A stretch of 26,634 nt of DNA from Coemansia sp. RSA 922 (GCA_027577415.1 JANBQS010000201.1:1-26634), one strand, 5' to 3'. Positions 10,302 to 19,391 are shown, counted from the stretch's first letter. Numbers and translations are program-made. The notes: generated from the sequence alone by a model not told the origin.

Positions 10302-11639
10302 ATGGCAGCCACGAACAACGTCAAGTATCTCAAGTCGCTTCAAGCAGTGCGCGAGCGCTCACAGGCCATCTACGAGCGGGCTACTAAGGGCGAACTACAG
10401 CATTTTGATTTTGACCAGAGCAAGATCGAGTCCGTAGCTGACTACGTCGTATCCCTAGTTGAAAGAGACTACGGTACCATCGATAAAGTGCCCACGCACG
10501 GGCGTTGGCGGTCGTACTGTTTAGCTATCGACGGATCCAAGCGTGATCTGGTAAGTGAGCACGTCGCCAAATGGAAGGCCAGTGGGGTCAGTGACTGGGA
10601 GTGTGCGCAGCGCGTAATCGATCTATTTGTCGTCTCCGTTCTCATCGACGCTGGAGCTGGCAGTAAATGGCGGTACACAGATTCGCTGGGTGTGTTTGAG
10701 CGTACTGAGGGTCTTGGTATTGCTGCGCTGAGGATGTTTGAGAGCGGCGTGTTTTCCAGCTCGCCCAATTATCCGTTCCAGGCCGATGCTCTGGCACTAA
10801 TGGCGCTCACTGATGAGACATTGCTTCAGGGATTCCAAGTATCTGACGAGAACCCACTGCTCGGTGGCGAGAACCGCGCTGAGCTTTTGCGTAGCTTGGG
10901 TAGGGCTATGAGTGGCGATGGAGCGGCGTACTTTGGTGGCAAGTGTGCGTGTGCTTCTCGTCCAGCGCGGCCTGGCTTTATGCTGGACTACTTGGCAAAG
11001 AACGCCGTTGAGCCAAAGTCCGTGTCTATTGATAGTGTTTGGCAAGTTATTGTCGACGGACTGGCTTCTGTGTGGCCGGCGAGTCGCACGCAACTCGATG
11101 GCGTCTCTCTCGGCGACGTGTGGCCATGCAGTACGTTGGCAGTAGTCCGGGACGATGAAAGTGAGGACGTAAGTGCTGAGCAGTTGGTTCCGTTCCACAA
11201 ACTCTCGCAGTGGCTTACCTGGTCCGTACTCGAGGTCATTGTCAAGCTGGGCGGGTTCAACGTCACTGGCATCGAGCGCTTGACTGGTTTGCCAGAGTAC
11301 CGTAATGGTGGTCTGTTTGTGGACATGGGCGTGCTTATGCTCAAGGATGCCGACTGCCAGCGTGGTCTTGTGCAGGGATCGGGGGGTGTACCACACTTTG
11401 ACGGCTTTGACCCGGTTATCGTCGAGTGGCGCGCCATGACTGTTATACTGTTGGACAAGGTTGCAGAGATTGTACGTCAGAAGTGCTGCGATGCTACTGG
11501 GTGCTCAGTACCTGACATGTTCCTTAGCCGGGTCTTGGAGGCTGGTACGTGGAAGGCCGGACGCGAGATGGCTGCCCGCTTGCGCCCTGACACCAAGGAC
11601 CCACCGATCAACATCATTTCTGACGGTACTTTGTTCTGA
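10302..11639 (+). CDS. URC4: URC4-like DUF1688 protein (uracil catabolism)
   Basis: 445 aa, intronless. The DUF1688 family is represented by Lachancea kluyveri Urc4, needed for the URC route of uracil breakdown; its exact reaction is not settled. Family features seen: YLKSLQAVRERSQ near the N-terminus, the GRWRSY block, KWRYTDSLGVFERTEGL, FQADALALMAL, and the C-terminal PPINIISDGT(L)F ending. Start at ATG 10302 follows the TATA box by about 80 bases; the frame is open further upstream to 10191 but that part translates the promoter. The KDSR gene starts only 115 bases after its stop, on the same strand. No other URC-pathway gene (such as URC1, a GTP-cyclohydrolase-II-like protein) is in the window, so involvement in uracil use is inferred from the family alone. 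Confidence 0.87.
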   Translation: MAATNNVKYLKSLQAVRERSQAIYERATKGELQHFDFDQSKIESVADYVVSLVERDYGTIDKVPTHGRWRSYCLAIDGSKRDLVSEHVAKWKASGVSDWECAQRVIDLFVVSVLIDAGAGSKWRYTDSLGVFERTEGLGIAALRMFESGVFSSSPNYPFQADALALMALTDETLLQGFQVSDENPLLGGENRAELLRSLGRAMSGDGAAYFGGKCACASRPARPGFMLDYLAKNAVEPKSVSIDSVWQVIVDGLASVWPASRTQLDGVSLGDVWPCSTLAVVRDDESEDVSAEQLVPFHKLSQWLTWSVLEVIVKLGGFNVTGIERLTGLPEYRNGGLFVDMGVLMLKDADCQRGLVQGSGGVPHFDGFDPVIVEWRAMTVILLDKVAEIVRQKCCDATGCSVPDMFLSRVLEAGTWKAGREMAARLRPDTKDPPINIISDGTLF

Positions 11640-11754
11640 GCCCTAATCCGCAATAGTTGTTGGTCTCTGATGCAAGTCCAGCTTGCATCTTTTACTTTTT
11701 TACTTTTATTTGTCCCTTAAAGGTTTTTCTCAATTTGTTATTATTTTTTGGAAA

Positions 11755-12759
11755 ATGGAGGATTGGAGAGTCGCACTCATCACTGTTCTCAGCGTACTAG
11801 GTGGTATTGCTGTTGCCGGAGCGCTAAGCGAAATCTACCTCCGCCTAACCGCCGCCAAATTCGATGTCCGCGATAAGCACTGCTATGTGACTGGAGGCAG
11901 CCAAGGTTTAGGCAAATCCGTAGCCCAAGATCTCGCTCGTCGCGGTGCTCACGTCACCATAGTAGCACGTCGTGAGGCCGTCTTGAAGGAAGCCATGGCG
12001 GAGATCAAAGCAGTGGCACAGTCGCCCAAGCAGCAAAAATTCGAGTACGTTATAGCCGATGTGACCAATCACGAGGAAACAGTCCGTGCTATCGGCGAGG
12101 CTGTCGACAGGCAGGGCAAGCCCATCGAGTATCTGTTTTGCGTGGCTGGACTCTCAAACCCCGGAATATTTGTTGAGCAGACTACCAGCACCTTGCAGCA
12201 AGTCATGGATATCAACTATACGGGTACGCTTAATACGGTGCACGAGGTGGCGAAGCGTATGGTCGATGGAAAGATCCGAGGCGGACATTTGGTGATGGTG
12301 AGCTCGACGCTGGGATTCTTCGGGTTGATCGGGTACTCGGGATACTGTGCCTCCAAGTTTGCTATTCGCGGGCTTGCTGAGGCTTTGAGGGTGGAATTGC
12401 AGATGTACGGGATCCACGTTCATTGCTATTTCCCTGGCACGATCTATACGCCTGGATATGAGACCGAGAATCTGACCAAGCCGCAGATTACAAAGGATAT
12501 TGAGGGCGCGGACGAAGGCATGTCGCCCGAGAAATGCTCGGCGGGGCTGTTCAGGGGTCTGGCGCGTGGAGAGTTTGCTATTGCTACGGATCCGATCTCT
12601 GTCTTGTTCCGCTGCAGTACTCGCGGTACTATGCCTAACAATAACTTTGTCCTCGACACGTTTATCTCTGCTATTGGCTGGATTGCCTTGACGCCCTGGC
12701 GTATGTTTGTCGATTACACAGTCAAGGCCTACTCTGTAAGCAAGAAAAAGACCGAGTAG
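11755..12759 (+). CDS. TSC10: 3-ketodihydrosphingosine reductase (KDSR/Tsc10)
   Basis: Short-chain dehydrogenase that reduces 3-ketodihydrosphingosine to dihydrosphingosine with NADPH, the second step of sphingolipid synthesis, on the cytosolic face of the ER. 334 aa. A hydrophobic N-terminal anchor (about 6-27) precedes the Rossmann fold: TGGSQGLGKSVA (46-57), the Ser pair in MVSSTLG (about 183-184) and the catalytic YCASK (Tyr197, Lys201). A second hydrophobic segment lies near the C-terminus, and the protein ends KKTE, which fits the KKxx di-lysine ER-retrieval signal. Start at the first ATG (11755); the frame is open to 11683 without another ATG. Its stop is 21 bases from the stop of the opposing PfkB kinase gene, so the 3' UTRs must overlap. 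Confidence 0.93.
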   Translation: MEDWRVALITVLSVLGGIAVAGALSEIYLRLTAAKFDVRDKHCYVTGGSQGLGKSVAQDLARRGAHVTIVARREAVLKEAMAEIKAVAQSPKQQKFEYVIADVTNHEETVRAIGEAVDRQGKPIEYLFCVAGLSNPGIFVEQTTSTLQQVMDINYTGTLNTVHEVAKRMVDGKIRGGHLVMVSSTLGFFGLIGYSGYCASKFAIRGLAEALRVELQMYGIHVHCYFPGTIYTPGYETENLTKPQITKDIEGADEGMSPEKCSAGLFRGLARGEFAIATDPISVLFRCSTRGTMPNNNFVLDTFISAIGWIALTPWRMFVDYTVKAYSVSKKKTE

Positions 12760-12780
12760 TAATATTCTTACTTCTTTTTT

Positions 12781-13911
12781 TTATAGCTTGGTAATGACTA
12801 TTCTGGCTAGGATACGCTGCATCGCACAGAGATCAAAGACACAGTTTGGCATGAGCACTAGGCAAGATGCCGAGGCAGCGGCTAGCCCCAGCGCAAATGC
12901 ATCAACGGCAGTAGCGCCGTCGATCAGAGAGTTGAGCATGACGGCGCTGCAAGTGTCGCCGGCTCCCAGCGGATTGAGTACAAGCCGACCATTATCGTCG
13001 GCGGGTTTGCCAAGATAGTAGTCGAGATCCTTGAGCAAATCAGGCACGCGCAGTTCATAGCGCTCCGAAGCCTTGGTATCAACCAGGTAGGCAGCAGATG
13101 GACCGTCGGTAACTGCAACAACGCCAATAGAGAATCGACGGGCTAGATCGGTGGCGGCCTGATCTACGTCTCCTGGGCCGTGGGCGGAGACGAGAGCGAA
13201 AAGCTCCGATGAGTTAATTTTGAGTACATCAACACATCTTGTGACCAACGTGGGCAGTATATCCTTGACGGCATCCACAAGCACCAGAGTTCCATTGCTC
13301 AATTTCGTAGCAGCAACAATACGAGCTACTGCATCGGGACAGAGTCCCGGTGGAAACGTGCCACAGACAGCTAGTGCTTGAGGAGGATGGCTGGATCGTA
13401 GTATATCTAGTGCGGTATTCTCAAACTCTACTGCGGCATTGGTATCAATGGTTTCTGATACGCCGACTAGCTCGGTCATACCGGTTGGGTCTAGGCATGT
13501 GGTGCATGTTCTGGTTTGCTGCGATGTGTGTATGGTTATATAGTCAATACCCTGTTGTCGTTCTAGGGCTTCGATCTGGGTGCCGGTGGAACCGCCTAGG
13601 ATCTGGAGAAGTGTTACGCGCGTAGAAACCCCAGTGTATCCCAACGAGGCAATAGCAAAGTTTTGTCCTATATACTTTTTTTTTTGTTCAACATCAATAT
13701 TAGTTTGTAACTTGTATTTCTGTGTGTGTTTGTATAGGGGGGGGTTTTTTGTACCTTTGCCTCCAAGAGAGTTTGTTTGTTTAGTGGCTCTGTTGACCTG
13801 GCCTAGTGATATCTGGTCAAATAACAACGTGGTCTGGTAGGCGGCATTAGGTGCTAGACATAAAATCGGGTGGGAGCGGTGGTGGCGTTGCTGGGTGTGA
13901 GTCAAAGACAT
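12781..13911 (-). CDS. PfkB-family carbohydrate kinase, one intron
   Basis: Ribokinase/PfkB-fold sugar kinase, about 347 aa after splicing; closest by motif to 1-phosphofructokinase/tagatose-6-phosphate kinase types (N-terminal PNAAYQTTLLF, GQVNRA, GGKGQNFA). The C-terminal PfkB signature is NPLGAGDTCSAV, with the catalytic Asp at about residue 290. Exons 13911-13755 and 13667-12781. The intron 13754-13668 (87 bases, GT..TATAG) falls inside the GGKG|QN sugar-binding motif, is a multiple of three and has no in-frame stop, so an unspliced transcript would still be open with 29 extra residues. Splicing is favoured because it restores the family motif exactly. ATG 13911 is the first start. The substrate cannot be named. 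Convergent with KDSR (21-base gap) and divergent from ACBP (232-base shared promoter). Confidence 0.87.
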   Translation of the reverse strand: MSLTHTQQRHHRSHPILCLAPNAAYQTTLLFDQISLGQVNRATKQTNSLGGKGTKNPPLYKHTQKYKLQTNIDVEQKKKYIGQNFAIASLGYTGVSTRVTLLQILGGSTGTQIEALERQQGIDYITIHTSQQTRTCTTCLDPTGMTELVGVSETIDTNAAVEFENTALDILRSSHPPQALAVCGTFPPGLCPDAVARIVAATKLSNGTLVLVDAVKDILPTLVTRCVDVLKINSSELFALVSAHGPGDVDQAATDLARRFSIGVVAVTDGPSAAYLVDTKASERYELRVPDLLKDLDYYLGKPADDNGRLVLNPLGAGDTCSAVMLNSLIDGATAVDAFALGLAAASASCLVLMPNCVFDLCAMQRILARIVITKL

Positions 13912-13978
13912 GGAAAAATGTATTACTGATAAGAAGTGAAAAGTTTCCCTGTGACGCCACCATTTTTTTTTTGGACTC

Positions 13979-13984
13979 CACGTG
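13979..13984. promoter_or_regulatory. CACGTG E-box in the PfkB/ACBP divergent promoter
   Basis: Palindromic CACGTG, the core bound by fungal bHLH factors such as Cbf1 and Pho4, 68 bases from the kinase ATG and 160 from the ACBP ATG. Binding is inferred only from the motif. Confidence 0.4.
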
Positions 13985-14013
13985 TAATCAAAAGTAAACT
14001 GCCCTCACGCCAC

Positions 14014-14025
14014 AACCCTAACCCC
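14014..14025 (-). promoter_or_regulatory. Telobox-like AACCCTAACCCC upstream of ACBP
   Basis: AACCCTAACCCC equals one and a half units of the TTAGGG telomere repeat. Such teloboxes are bound by Tbf1-type proteins in some fungal promoters. It lies about 120 bases before the ACBP ATG; an AGGGG stress-response-like element follows at 14033-14037. Motif evidence only. Confidence 0.35.
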
Positions 14026-14032
14026 GACTTTT

Positions 14033-14037
14033 AGGGG
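14033..14037 (+). promoter_or_regulatory. AGGGG (STRE-like) element upstream of ACBP
   Basis: A single AGGGG pentamer, the core bound by Msn2/4-like zinc-finger factors in yeasts. It is short enough to occur by chance; recorded because it sits with an E-box and a telobox in one small divergent promoter. Confidence 0.25.
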
Positions 14038-14143
14038 AAGCCAAGGACTATGAGATTGTCCATCTTTCCTTTCTTTCCTCACTTCACTTTTTTTCTTCAT
14101 ATTTTATTACTACCTTTTTTATCATTTCCAATCTAATTTAGCC

Positions 14144-14476
14144 ATGTCTCTCGCCGACGTTGACAAGACCAAGCTCTCTCCTGAGGACCTGGTCATTTTT
14201 GAAAAGTTTGAAAAGGCCACTGTCGACGCTAAGAAACTTCCCCCGAACGTCAGCCAGGATGATCAGCTGTCGCTCTACGGACTGTTTAAGCAGGCACTCG
14301 CTGGCAAGAACACTACAGCTAGACCCGGTATGCTTGACTTCAAGGGCAAGGCCAAATACGACGCTTGGCTAAAGAACGGTGATATGACTAAGCAAGACGC
14401 GCAACAGAAGTACGCTGATCTAGTTGTTGCTTTGGACGAGAAATACGCCAAACCCACTGCCACTACCGCTGAGTAA
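14144..14476 (+). CDS. ACB1: Acyl-CoA-binding protein
   Basis: 110 aa, intronless, cytosolic carrier that binds medium- and long-chain acyl-CoA esters and delivers them to lipid-synthesis enzymes, including the ceramide branch. The ACBP fold is recognisable along its whole length: FEKATVDAKKLPPNVSQDD, the hallmark LYGLFKQA, then ARPGMLDFKGKAKYDAW with the conserved Tyr/Lys ligand residues, and KYADLVVALDEKYA. It is longer than the ~87-residue classic protein, with about 15 extra N-terminal residues and a short TATTAE tail. A strongly pyrimidine-rich leader precedes the ATG, ending in AATTTAG, which could also be a 5' UTR splice acceptor. It converges on AROM with only 43 bases between stops. 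Confidence 0.95.
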   Translation: MSLADVDKTKLSPEDLVIFEKFEKATVDAKKLPPNVSQDDQLSLYGLFKQALAGKNTTARPGMLDFKGKAKYDAWLKNGDMTKQDAQQKYADLVVALDEKYAKPTATTAE

Positions 14477-14502
14477 CTTTAATTCACACTCATTTATTAA
14501 GA

Positions 14503-14508
14503 AATAAA
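14503..14508 (+). terminator. AATAAA polyadenylation signal of ACBP
   Basis: AATAAA lies 26 bases after the ACBP stop codon, inside the 43-base gap to the AROM stop on the other strand, so the transcript ends must overlap AROM's coding end. Confidence 0.5.
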
Positions 14509-14519
14509 CTTGATATCGT

Positions 14520-17500
14520 TTAGTTATCGGCGTTGTACTTTGTGTAAACGGCATCGGCCATGATTTTGGTAGGCGCTGTTAGATGTGTCCACTTTTCCAA
14601 CTGGTGGATACCTTGCTCGATCAAGACATCGACGCCTGGTACTACAGACCATCCATGGCGCTGAGCGGACTCAAGCAAGGGGGTCCAGCGTGGTTTATAC
14701 GCCATATCCAAAGCCACACCTACTTTAGCGAATAGCGAGTCTGGGTAGACCAAATCGCTAGCAGGTATAGTGCCAACGATGTAATCCGGCGATTCCAAGG
14801 CAGCGAGATCAGAGACAGCAACCAAGCTCGTAAAGAGCTCAGAGAACTCGACGACTAGCTCGTCGGCGCGCTGTGCAGTACGGTTATAGACTATTACGGA
14901 GCCAATGCCCAGAGTATAAAGGGCATAGAGCGCCGCACGGGAGGTTCCGCCAGCACCCACGACTAGCGCCGTAGCCTTTGGGAACGCTGTTACTTGTGAG
15001 CGACGCAGGCACCCTACTATACCCAAGTAATCGGTATTATCACCCAGGAGCTTGCCACCCACGGGGATGACGGTGTTGACTGCGCCAATACGGCGGGCAG
15101 CAGGAGTCAGTTGGTCGAGCAGCGGGATAACAGACTGCTTGAGCGGGATAGTGATCGAAGCACCTCCAAACTCTGGAGCAGCAAACAGATCGGTTAGCGA
15201 GCTGGCCTCAGCAGTCTCAAAGAGCCCGTAGACGTGCGGCAGGCCCAGAGCAGAGAACGCGGCGTTGTGCATAGCAGGACTCGGCGAATGCTGGATGGGA
15301 GTACCACAGAGTGCCATTTTGCGCGCGGGTAGCAAGCCAGCCGTAGCCCTAGCGACGTTGATCTGCTGAACAGAGATCTGCCCTGGAGCAGCCTTTGCCG
15401 CCAACAACGGATGCGTAACAGGCGTCAACACTGGGCAGAGAACGCGAGACATCTGGCCCTCATACCCCATGTTCAAGGCAATCAAGGGCGTTTTCAGCGA
15501 ATGATGGCGCTTGACAAACTCGAGGCAGTCCATATTGTCGGACCACTGGTTCGCAAACGAGATGAGCTTGACGATATCTCCACACGCCCGTGCGCGGTGC
15601 AGGATCTCGGTAGTGAACTCGCACTGGGACCAGCGCAGTTGCTTGCCGGTAGGATCGTGGTGGGAGGCGATAATAAGCGAGTTGCGGCGGGCGGCGTAGA
15701 GAGCAGCAGCGTGGGTATCGACTTCAACGTCGACGTACTCGGCGCCCCAGCGTATAGCAGCATGTAGGATGCTCAGGCGCTGGTCATCAGATCCGCGGAA
15801 TGCGCCGCCCTGGGCCACAGTGCGTACGGTGAACACCACTGGCAGCGACGTGGCATGGCGTAGCATAGCGAACTGCCACTGCAGCTTAGCCAGCACATCA
15901 TCCTCATCATCGATGGCAGCCAACAAGTCAGCGCGCAACTCCACAGCATGAGCACCAGCAGTAACAGCAGCCAAACGATCATCCTCCAGGTACTCTCCGA
16001 CATCCTTGGCAGTCAGCGAGACAAAATACGACGAGTGAGCGAGATCCACACGGTTGCAATCCCGTCCCGAAGCAAAAGACACGAGTCTGACAAACTCTTG
16101 CTCGATCTTTGGCCAGGCGCCCGGCAACCTCTTGTCGACGAGAATCTCGTAGTTGCTGGCCTCCTTGTAGAGCGGCTTGCGACGCTCGTACACGTCGCGG
16201 GCATCTCCGGCGGCGTAGGCGGGCCGCGTCTTGTCAAGGCTAAGGAACTCGGCAACCTGGTCCATATTGGGCGTTAGGCAGATGACTGCTCCGTTGCTGG
16301 ACATATAACGCTGCAAAAGAGCGCGGTTATCGGGTGCCTCGACCACGCCGCCGCCGCAAGCGATGATGGCGCCAGTGGCAAAGTCCTTGGTAAGGGCTTG
16401 GGCGAGGAGGCGGGACTCGTGAGCACGGAATGCTGGCCATCCGCCCTCCGAGGCAATGATCTCGGGGATGGTCTGTCCGACTTGCTGCTCCAGGTACTCG
16501 TCCATATCGACAAAGGTGAGACCCAGGGCAGAAGCGGCAGCCTTGCTCAGCGTAGACTTGCCTGCACCACGCATGCCAATGACGACGACACTAGGCGACG
16601 AGGCAGTGACAGTCTCAGCCTCAGCCTCAGTCTCAATGTGCTCGGCCTGGGGGTCAGCGCCTGCGATAGTAGCGCCCAGATCACGAGCCAGCACGTCCCA
16701 CCACTGAGGCCAGGTCTTGCCAACACATCTGCGCTCACGAAGCTCAGCGCCACCAGGAGCCACACAGGCGAGCACCGAGAAACTCATAGCCACACGATGG
16801 TCGTCGTAGCAGTGGACAGAAGGCGTCGCACTCGTAAGCTCAGCAATAGGGCGCGCATGTACGTCGATACCGTCAGCATGGTTAACAGCCGTCACGCCAA
16901 AGCGTGCCAGCTCTGTGCACATGGCCTGAATACGATCGCACTCCTTTACGTGCTGGTTAGCAATACCGCGGATGCGCGTAACGCCGCCATTACCAGGAGC
17001 CACGGCAGCGAGGACAGAGGCAGTCAAAAAGGCGTCGGTCATGGGCTCCATATCAATATCGCCCAGTGCCTGCAACTGGCCACGGGGCGGGCCACGGACC
17101 GTGGTTGACGTGGCGGTCTGCTCGACGGTGCAGCCCATGGGACGCAAAACATCGACGGCAAAGCGCGCATCGCCTTGCAACGACGCTGAGCCGATATTGG
17201 GCACAGTGCATTGACGGCCGGTGATAGCAGCAAAGGCCAATGGGTACGTGGCCGACGACGCATCGCTCTCCACGACGTACTCGGCGGGGTTCTCATAGGC
17301 GCCAATAGGTACCAAGTACTCGGTCTCGCTGATCCTCTGCACGTGGCAGCCGAACTGCGCCATCATCGCCAACGTCATATCGATATACGGCTGGGAGATG
17401 ACTTTGCCACCCACGAGCTCCAGCCTGACGGGCTCTTGCGCATAGGGCGCGCACAGCAGAATAGAAGACACATACTGCGAGCTGACAGACGCTGCCAGTT

Positions 17501-19235
17501 GAATACGCCCACCGGGGAAACCACGGCCGCCAGAGTGAGAGACGCGGAGTGGCAGCGATCCTTGCTTCTCGCAGTAGTCGATGGTGCAGCCGTTGGCGCG
17601 CAATGCGTCGACTAGTGGGGCGCAGGGGCGCAGCTTCATGCGTGCGTTGCCTGTAAGTACGGTTGACTCTCCGCCCGAGTTGATGAGGTTGACCGTGGTC
17701 GTAAGGAACCGCGCCGCAGTGCCCGCATTACCCAAGTACAGCTCAGTGGCTGGCGCGTGAAGTGCGCCACCACCGCCTGTGACTACCAGCGTATCGCCAC
17801 CATCCTCCCACGCAAACTCACACCCGCCCATGGCCTGTAGCGCTGCCATCATCACTTGCGTATCATCCGAGTGCAGCAGATTGCGCAGCCTGCAAACGCC
17901 CTTGCCCAGCGCTGCTAGCTGCAAAGCGCGGTTGGAGATGGACTTGCTTCCGGGCGGAACAACTACAGTCTCTGCCACCGCAACATCATCGACTGGCTTT
18001 ACGAGTACTCCAGCAGAGATCACCTCCAGGATCAGTGCATCCGAGACGTTGGTTGGCTTGAGCTCCAGCGTGGCACCCAGCTGCTTGAGCACAACCAGAC
18101 GCTTCTGAGTACCGACAGTCTTCTTATCCACGCCCATGACGTCCATCAGCCGCTGTGGGCGCACCTCGGCCAACTGCTCGCTGCTGGCTAGTCCGCGGAT
18201 CAGAGGGTCGTCCATCGTCGTAGGCAACCCGTAGGCACGCAGGCAACGCACCAGCCGAGCCACTCCGACTTCGCTCAAATGACCCATGCGCCTGGCCACC
18301 TCAGCCTCCAACACACAACCGACCGCCACACACTCGCCGTGCAACACTTGGGGCGACAGAATCGCCTCGATGGCATGCCCAATGGTATGCCCAAAGTTTA
18401 AAAGTCCACGCATACCTGACTCTCTCTCATCGTGAGTCACCACGTACGCCTTGACTCGCGCCGACGCTGCAATCACACGCTGCAACAACGTCTGCTCCGC
18501 CGATCTCGTAGCCAAAGTCAGACCAGCATCCCCGTCCTGCGTACCACTGAGCACGGCGCGACGGATCTCCACACTGGAGGACTCGAGTACGTCAAACTCG
18601 GCTGAATCCCAAATCGCCGCAGTCTTGATGACCTCCGCCATGCCGTTGGAAAACTCGCGTGGAGGCAGTGTGCTGAGTACCGCCATATCCATGTAAATCC
18701 TCTTCGGCTGCCAGAACGATCCCACCAAGTTTTTGCCAGCAGGTGTGTCGACCGCAGTCTTTCCGCCAATAGACGAGTCAACCATAGCCAGAAGCGAAGT
18801 GGGGATCTGGATGAACCCAACACCGCGCATAAAAGTAGCTGCTACGTATCCGACGAGATCGCCGATAACGCCGCCGCCCAGTGCGAGAACAATCGTGTCG
18901 CGAGTGCATTTCTCGCTAAACATCCAATCCTCGATAGCACTCTTTGTCGCACGCGATTTACTCAGCTCGCCGGGAGGGAGGACATGCGTGAGCAAACGTG
19001 GCGCCGCAGAGGCCTGGTTGTGGTGCGCCCACGCCACTTGGAAGCTCTCTTGGTACTTTGAAAGGTAGAGCTTGGCGAGGTTAGTATCCGTTATCAGGAC
19101 GTACGTGGAGGCTGCTGGGAGGCTGCTAAATATGTCGGTCCAGATGTAGTCTACGAGATGGAACCCGCACACGATACTCTCAGTCCCTAGAATCGGGATA
19201 CGCTCCACCTCGGCCAGTTTTAGTGCGCGCGCCAT
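14520..19235 (-). CDS. ARO1: Pentafunctional AROM polypeptide (shikimate pathway)
   Basis: Catalyses five central steps from DAHP to EPSP in aromatic amino-acid synthesis, in the cytosol. 1,571 aa, one uninterrupted exon. Domains in fungal order: 3-dehydroquinate synthase (about 10-390; GGGVIGDLVGY, SSIGGKTAVD, NFGHTIGHAIE), EPSP synthase (about 420-855; PPGSKSISNRAL, GNAGTAARFL, DDHRVAMSFS), shikimate kinase (about 880-1050; P-loop GMRGAGKST, DMDEYLE, ACGGGVVE), type I dehydroquinase (about 1065-1280; VELRADLL, SHHDPTG, Schiff-base Lys in IVKLISFA) and shikimate dehydrogenase (about 1305-1571; HSPSPAMHN, ITIPLKQ, GDNTDYLG, GAGGTSRA). Every domain keeps its key motifs. Start chosen at ATG 19235, 30 bases inside the open frame, because no ATG lies further upstream. 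The EPSPS-kinase linker is a short acidic Glu/Ala/Thr repeat. Visibly GC-richer than the ABC genes. Confidence 0.97.
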   Translation of the reverse strand: MARALKLAEVERIPILGTESIVCGFHLVDYIWTDIFSSLPAASTYVLITDTNLAKLYLSKYQESFQVAWAHHNQASAAPRLLTHVLPPGELSKSRATKSAIEDWMFSEKCTRDTIVLALGGGVIGDLVGYVAATFMRGVGFIQIPTSLLAMVDSSIGGKTAVDTPAGKNLVGSFWQPKRIYMDMAVLSTLPPREFSNGMAEVIKTAAIWDSAEFDVLESSSVEIRRAVLSGTQDGDAGLTLATRSAEQTLLQRVIAASARVKAYVVTHDERESGMRGLLNFGHTIGHAIEAILSPQVLHGECVAVGCVLEAEVARRMGHLSEVGVARLVRCLRAYGLPTTMDDPLIRGLASSEQLAEVRPQRLMDVMGVDKKTVGTQKRLVVLKQLGATLELKPTNVSDALILEVISAGVLVKPVDDVAVAETVVVPPGSKSISNRALQLAALGKGVCRLRNLLHSDDTQVMMAALQAMGGCEFAWEDGGDTLVVTGGGGALHAPATELYLGNAGTAARFLTTTVNLINSGGESTVLTGNARMKLRPCAPLVDALRANGCTIDYCEKQGSLPLRVSHSGGRGFPGGRIQLAASVSSQYVSSILLCAPYAQEPVRLELVGGKVISQPYIDMTLAMMAQFGCHVQRISETEYLVPIGAYENPAEYVVESDASSATYPLAFAAITGRQCTVPNIGSASLQGDARFAVDVLRPMGCTVEQTATSTTVRGPPRGQLQALGDIDMEPMTDAFLTASVLAAVAPGNGGVTRIRGIANQHVKECDRIQAMCTELARFGVTAVNHADGIDVHARPIAELTSATPSVHCYDDHRVAMSFSVLACVAPGGAELRERRCVGKTWPQWWDVLARDLGATIAGADPQAEHIETEAEAETVTASSPSVVVIGMRGAGKSTLSKAAASALGLTFVDMDEYLEQQVGQTIPEIIASEGGWPAFRAHESRLLAQALTKDFATGAIIACGGGVVEAPDNRALLQRYMSSNGAVICLTPNMDQVAEFLSLDKTRPAYAAGDARDVYERRKPLYKEASNYEILVDKRLPGAWPKIEQEFVRLVSFASGRDCNRVDLAHSSYFVSLTAKDVGEYLEDDRLAAVTAGAHAVELRADLLAAIDDEDDVLAKLQWQFAMLRHATSLPVVFTVRTVAQGGAFRGSDDQRLSILHAAIRWGAEYVDVEVDTHAAALYAARRNSLIIASHHDPTGKQLRWSQCEFTTEILHRARACGDIVKLISFANQWSDNMDCLEFVKRHHSLKTPLIALNMGYEGQMSRVLCPVLTPVTHPLLAAKAAPGQISVQQINVARATAGLLPARKMALCGTPIQHSPSPAMHNAAFSALGLPHVYGLFETAEASSLTDLFAAPEFGGASITIPLKQSVIPLLDQLTPAARRIGAVNTVIPVGGKLLGDNTDYLGIVGCLRRSQVTAFPKATALVVGAGGTSRAALYALYTLGIGSVIVYNRTAQRADELVVEFSELFTSLVAVSDLAALESPDYIVGTIPASDLVYPDSLFAKVGVALDMAYKPRWTPLLESAQRHGWSVVPGVDVLIEQGIHQLEKWTHLTAPTKIMADAVYTKYNADN

Positions 19236-19391
19236 AGGAAGGATGGAAGGAAGGGCTAAATTCACTAGGTAATAATAAAAATAAAAGTGGATAAAGTTAT
19301 GAGAGTGAAGAGAAAGAGGTGTATGCGCCTAAATCCCCCAATATAGGCCTAGAGCTCACAATCGGAAACTTGTCAAAATTATTCTGACAAC

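Noticed and set aside
13898..13904. Second TGAGTCA bZIP-like site
   Set aside because: It lies inside the first codons of the PfkB kinase (MSLTH), so coding sequence explains it.
16398..17108. Long forward frame opposite AROM
   Set aside because: Antisense shadow caused by the GC-rich codons of AROM; its sequence is repetitive (Ser/Leu) with no family resemblance.
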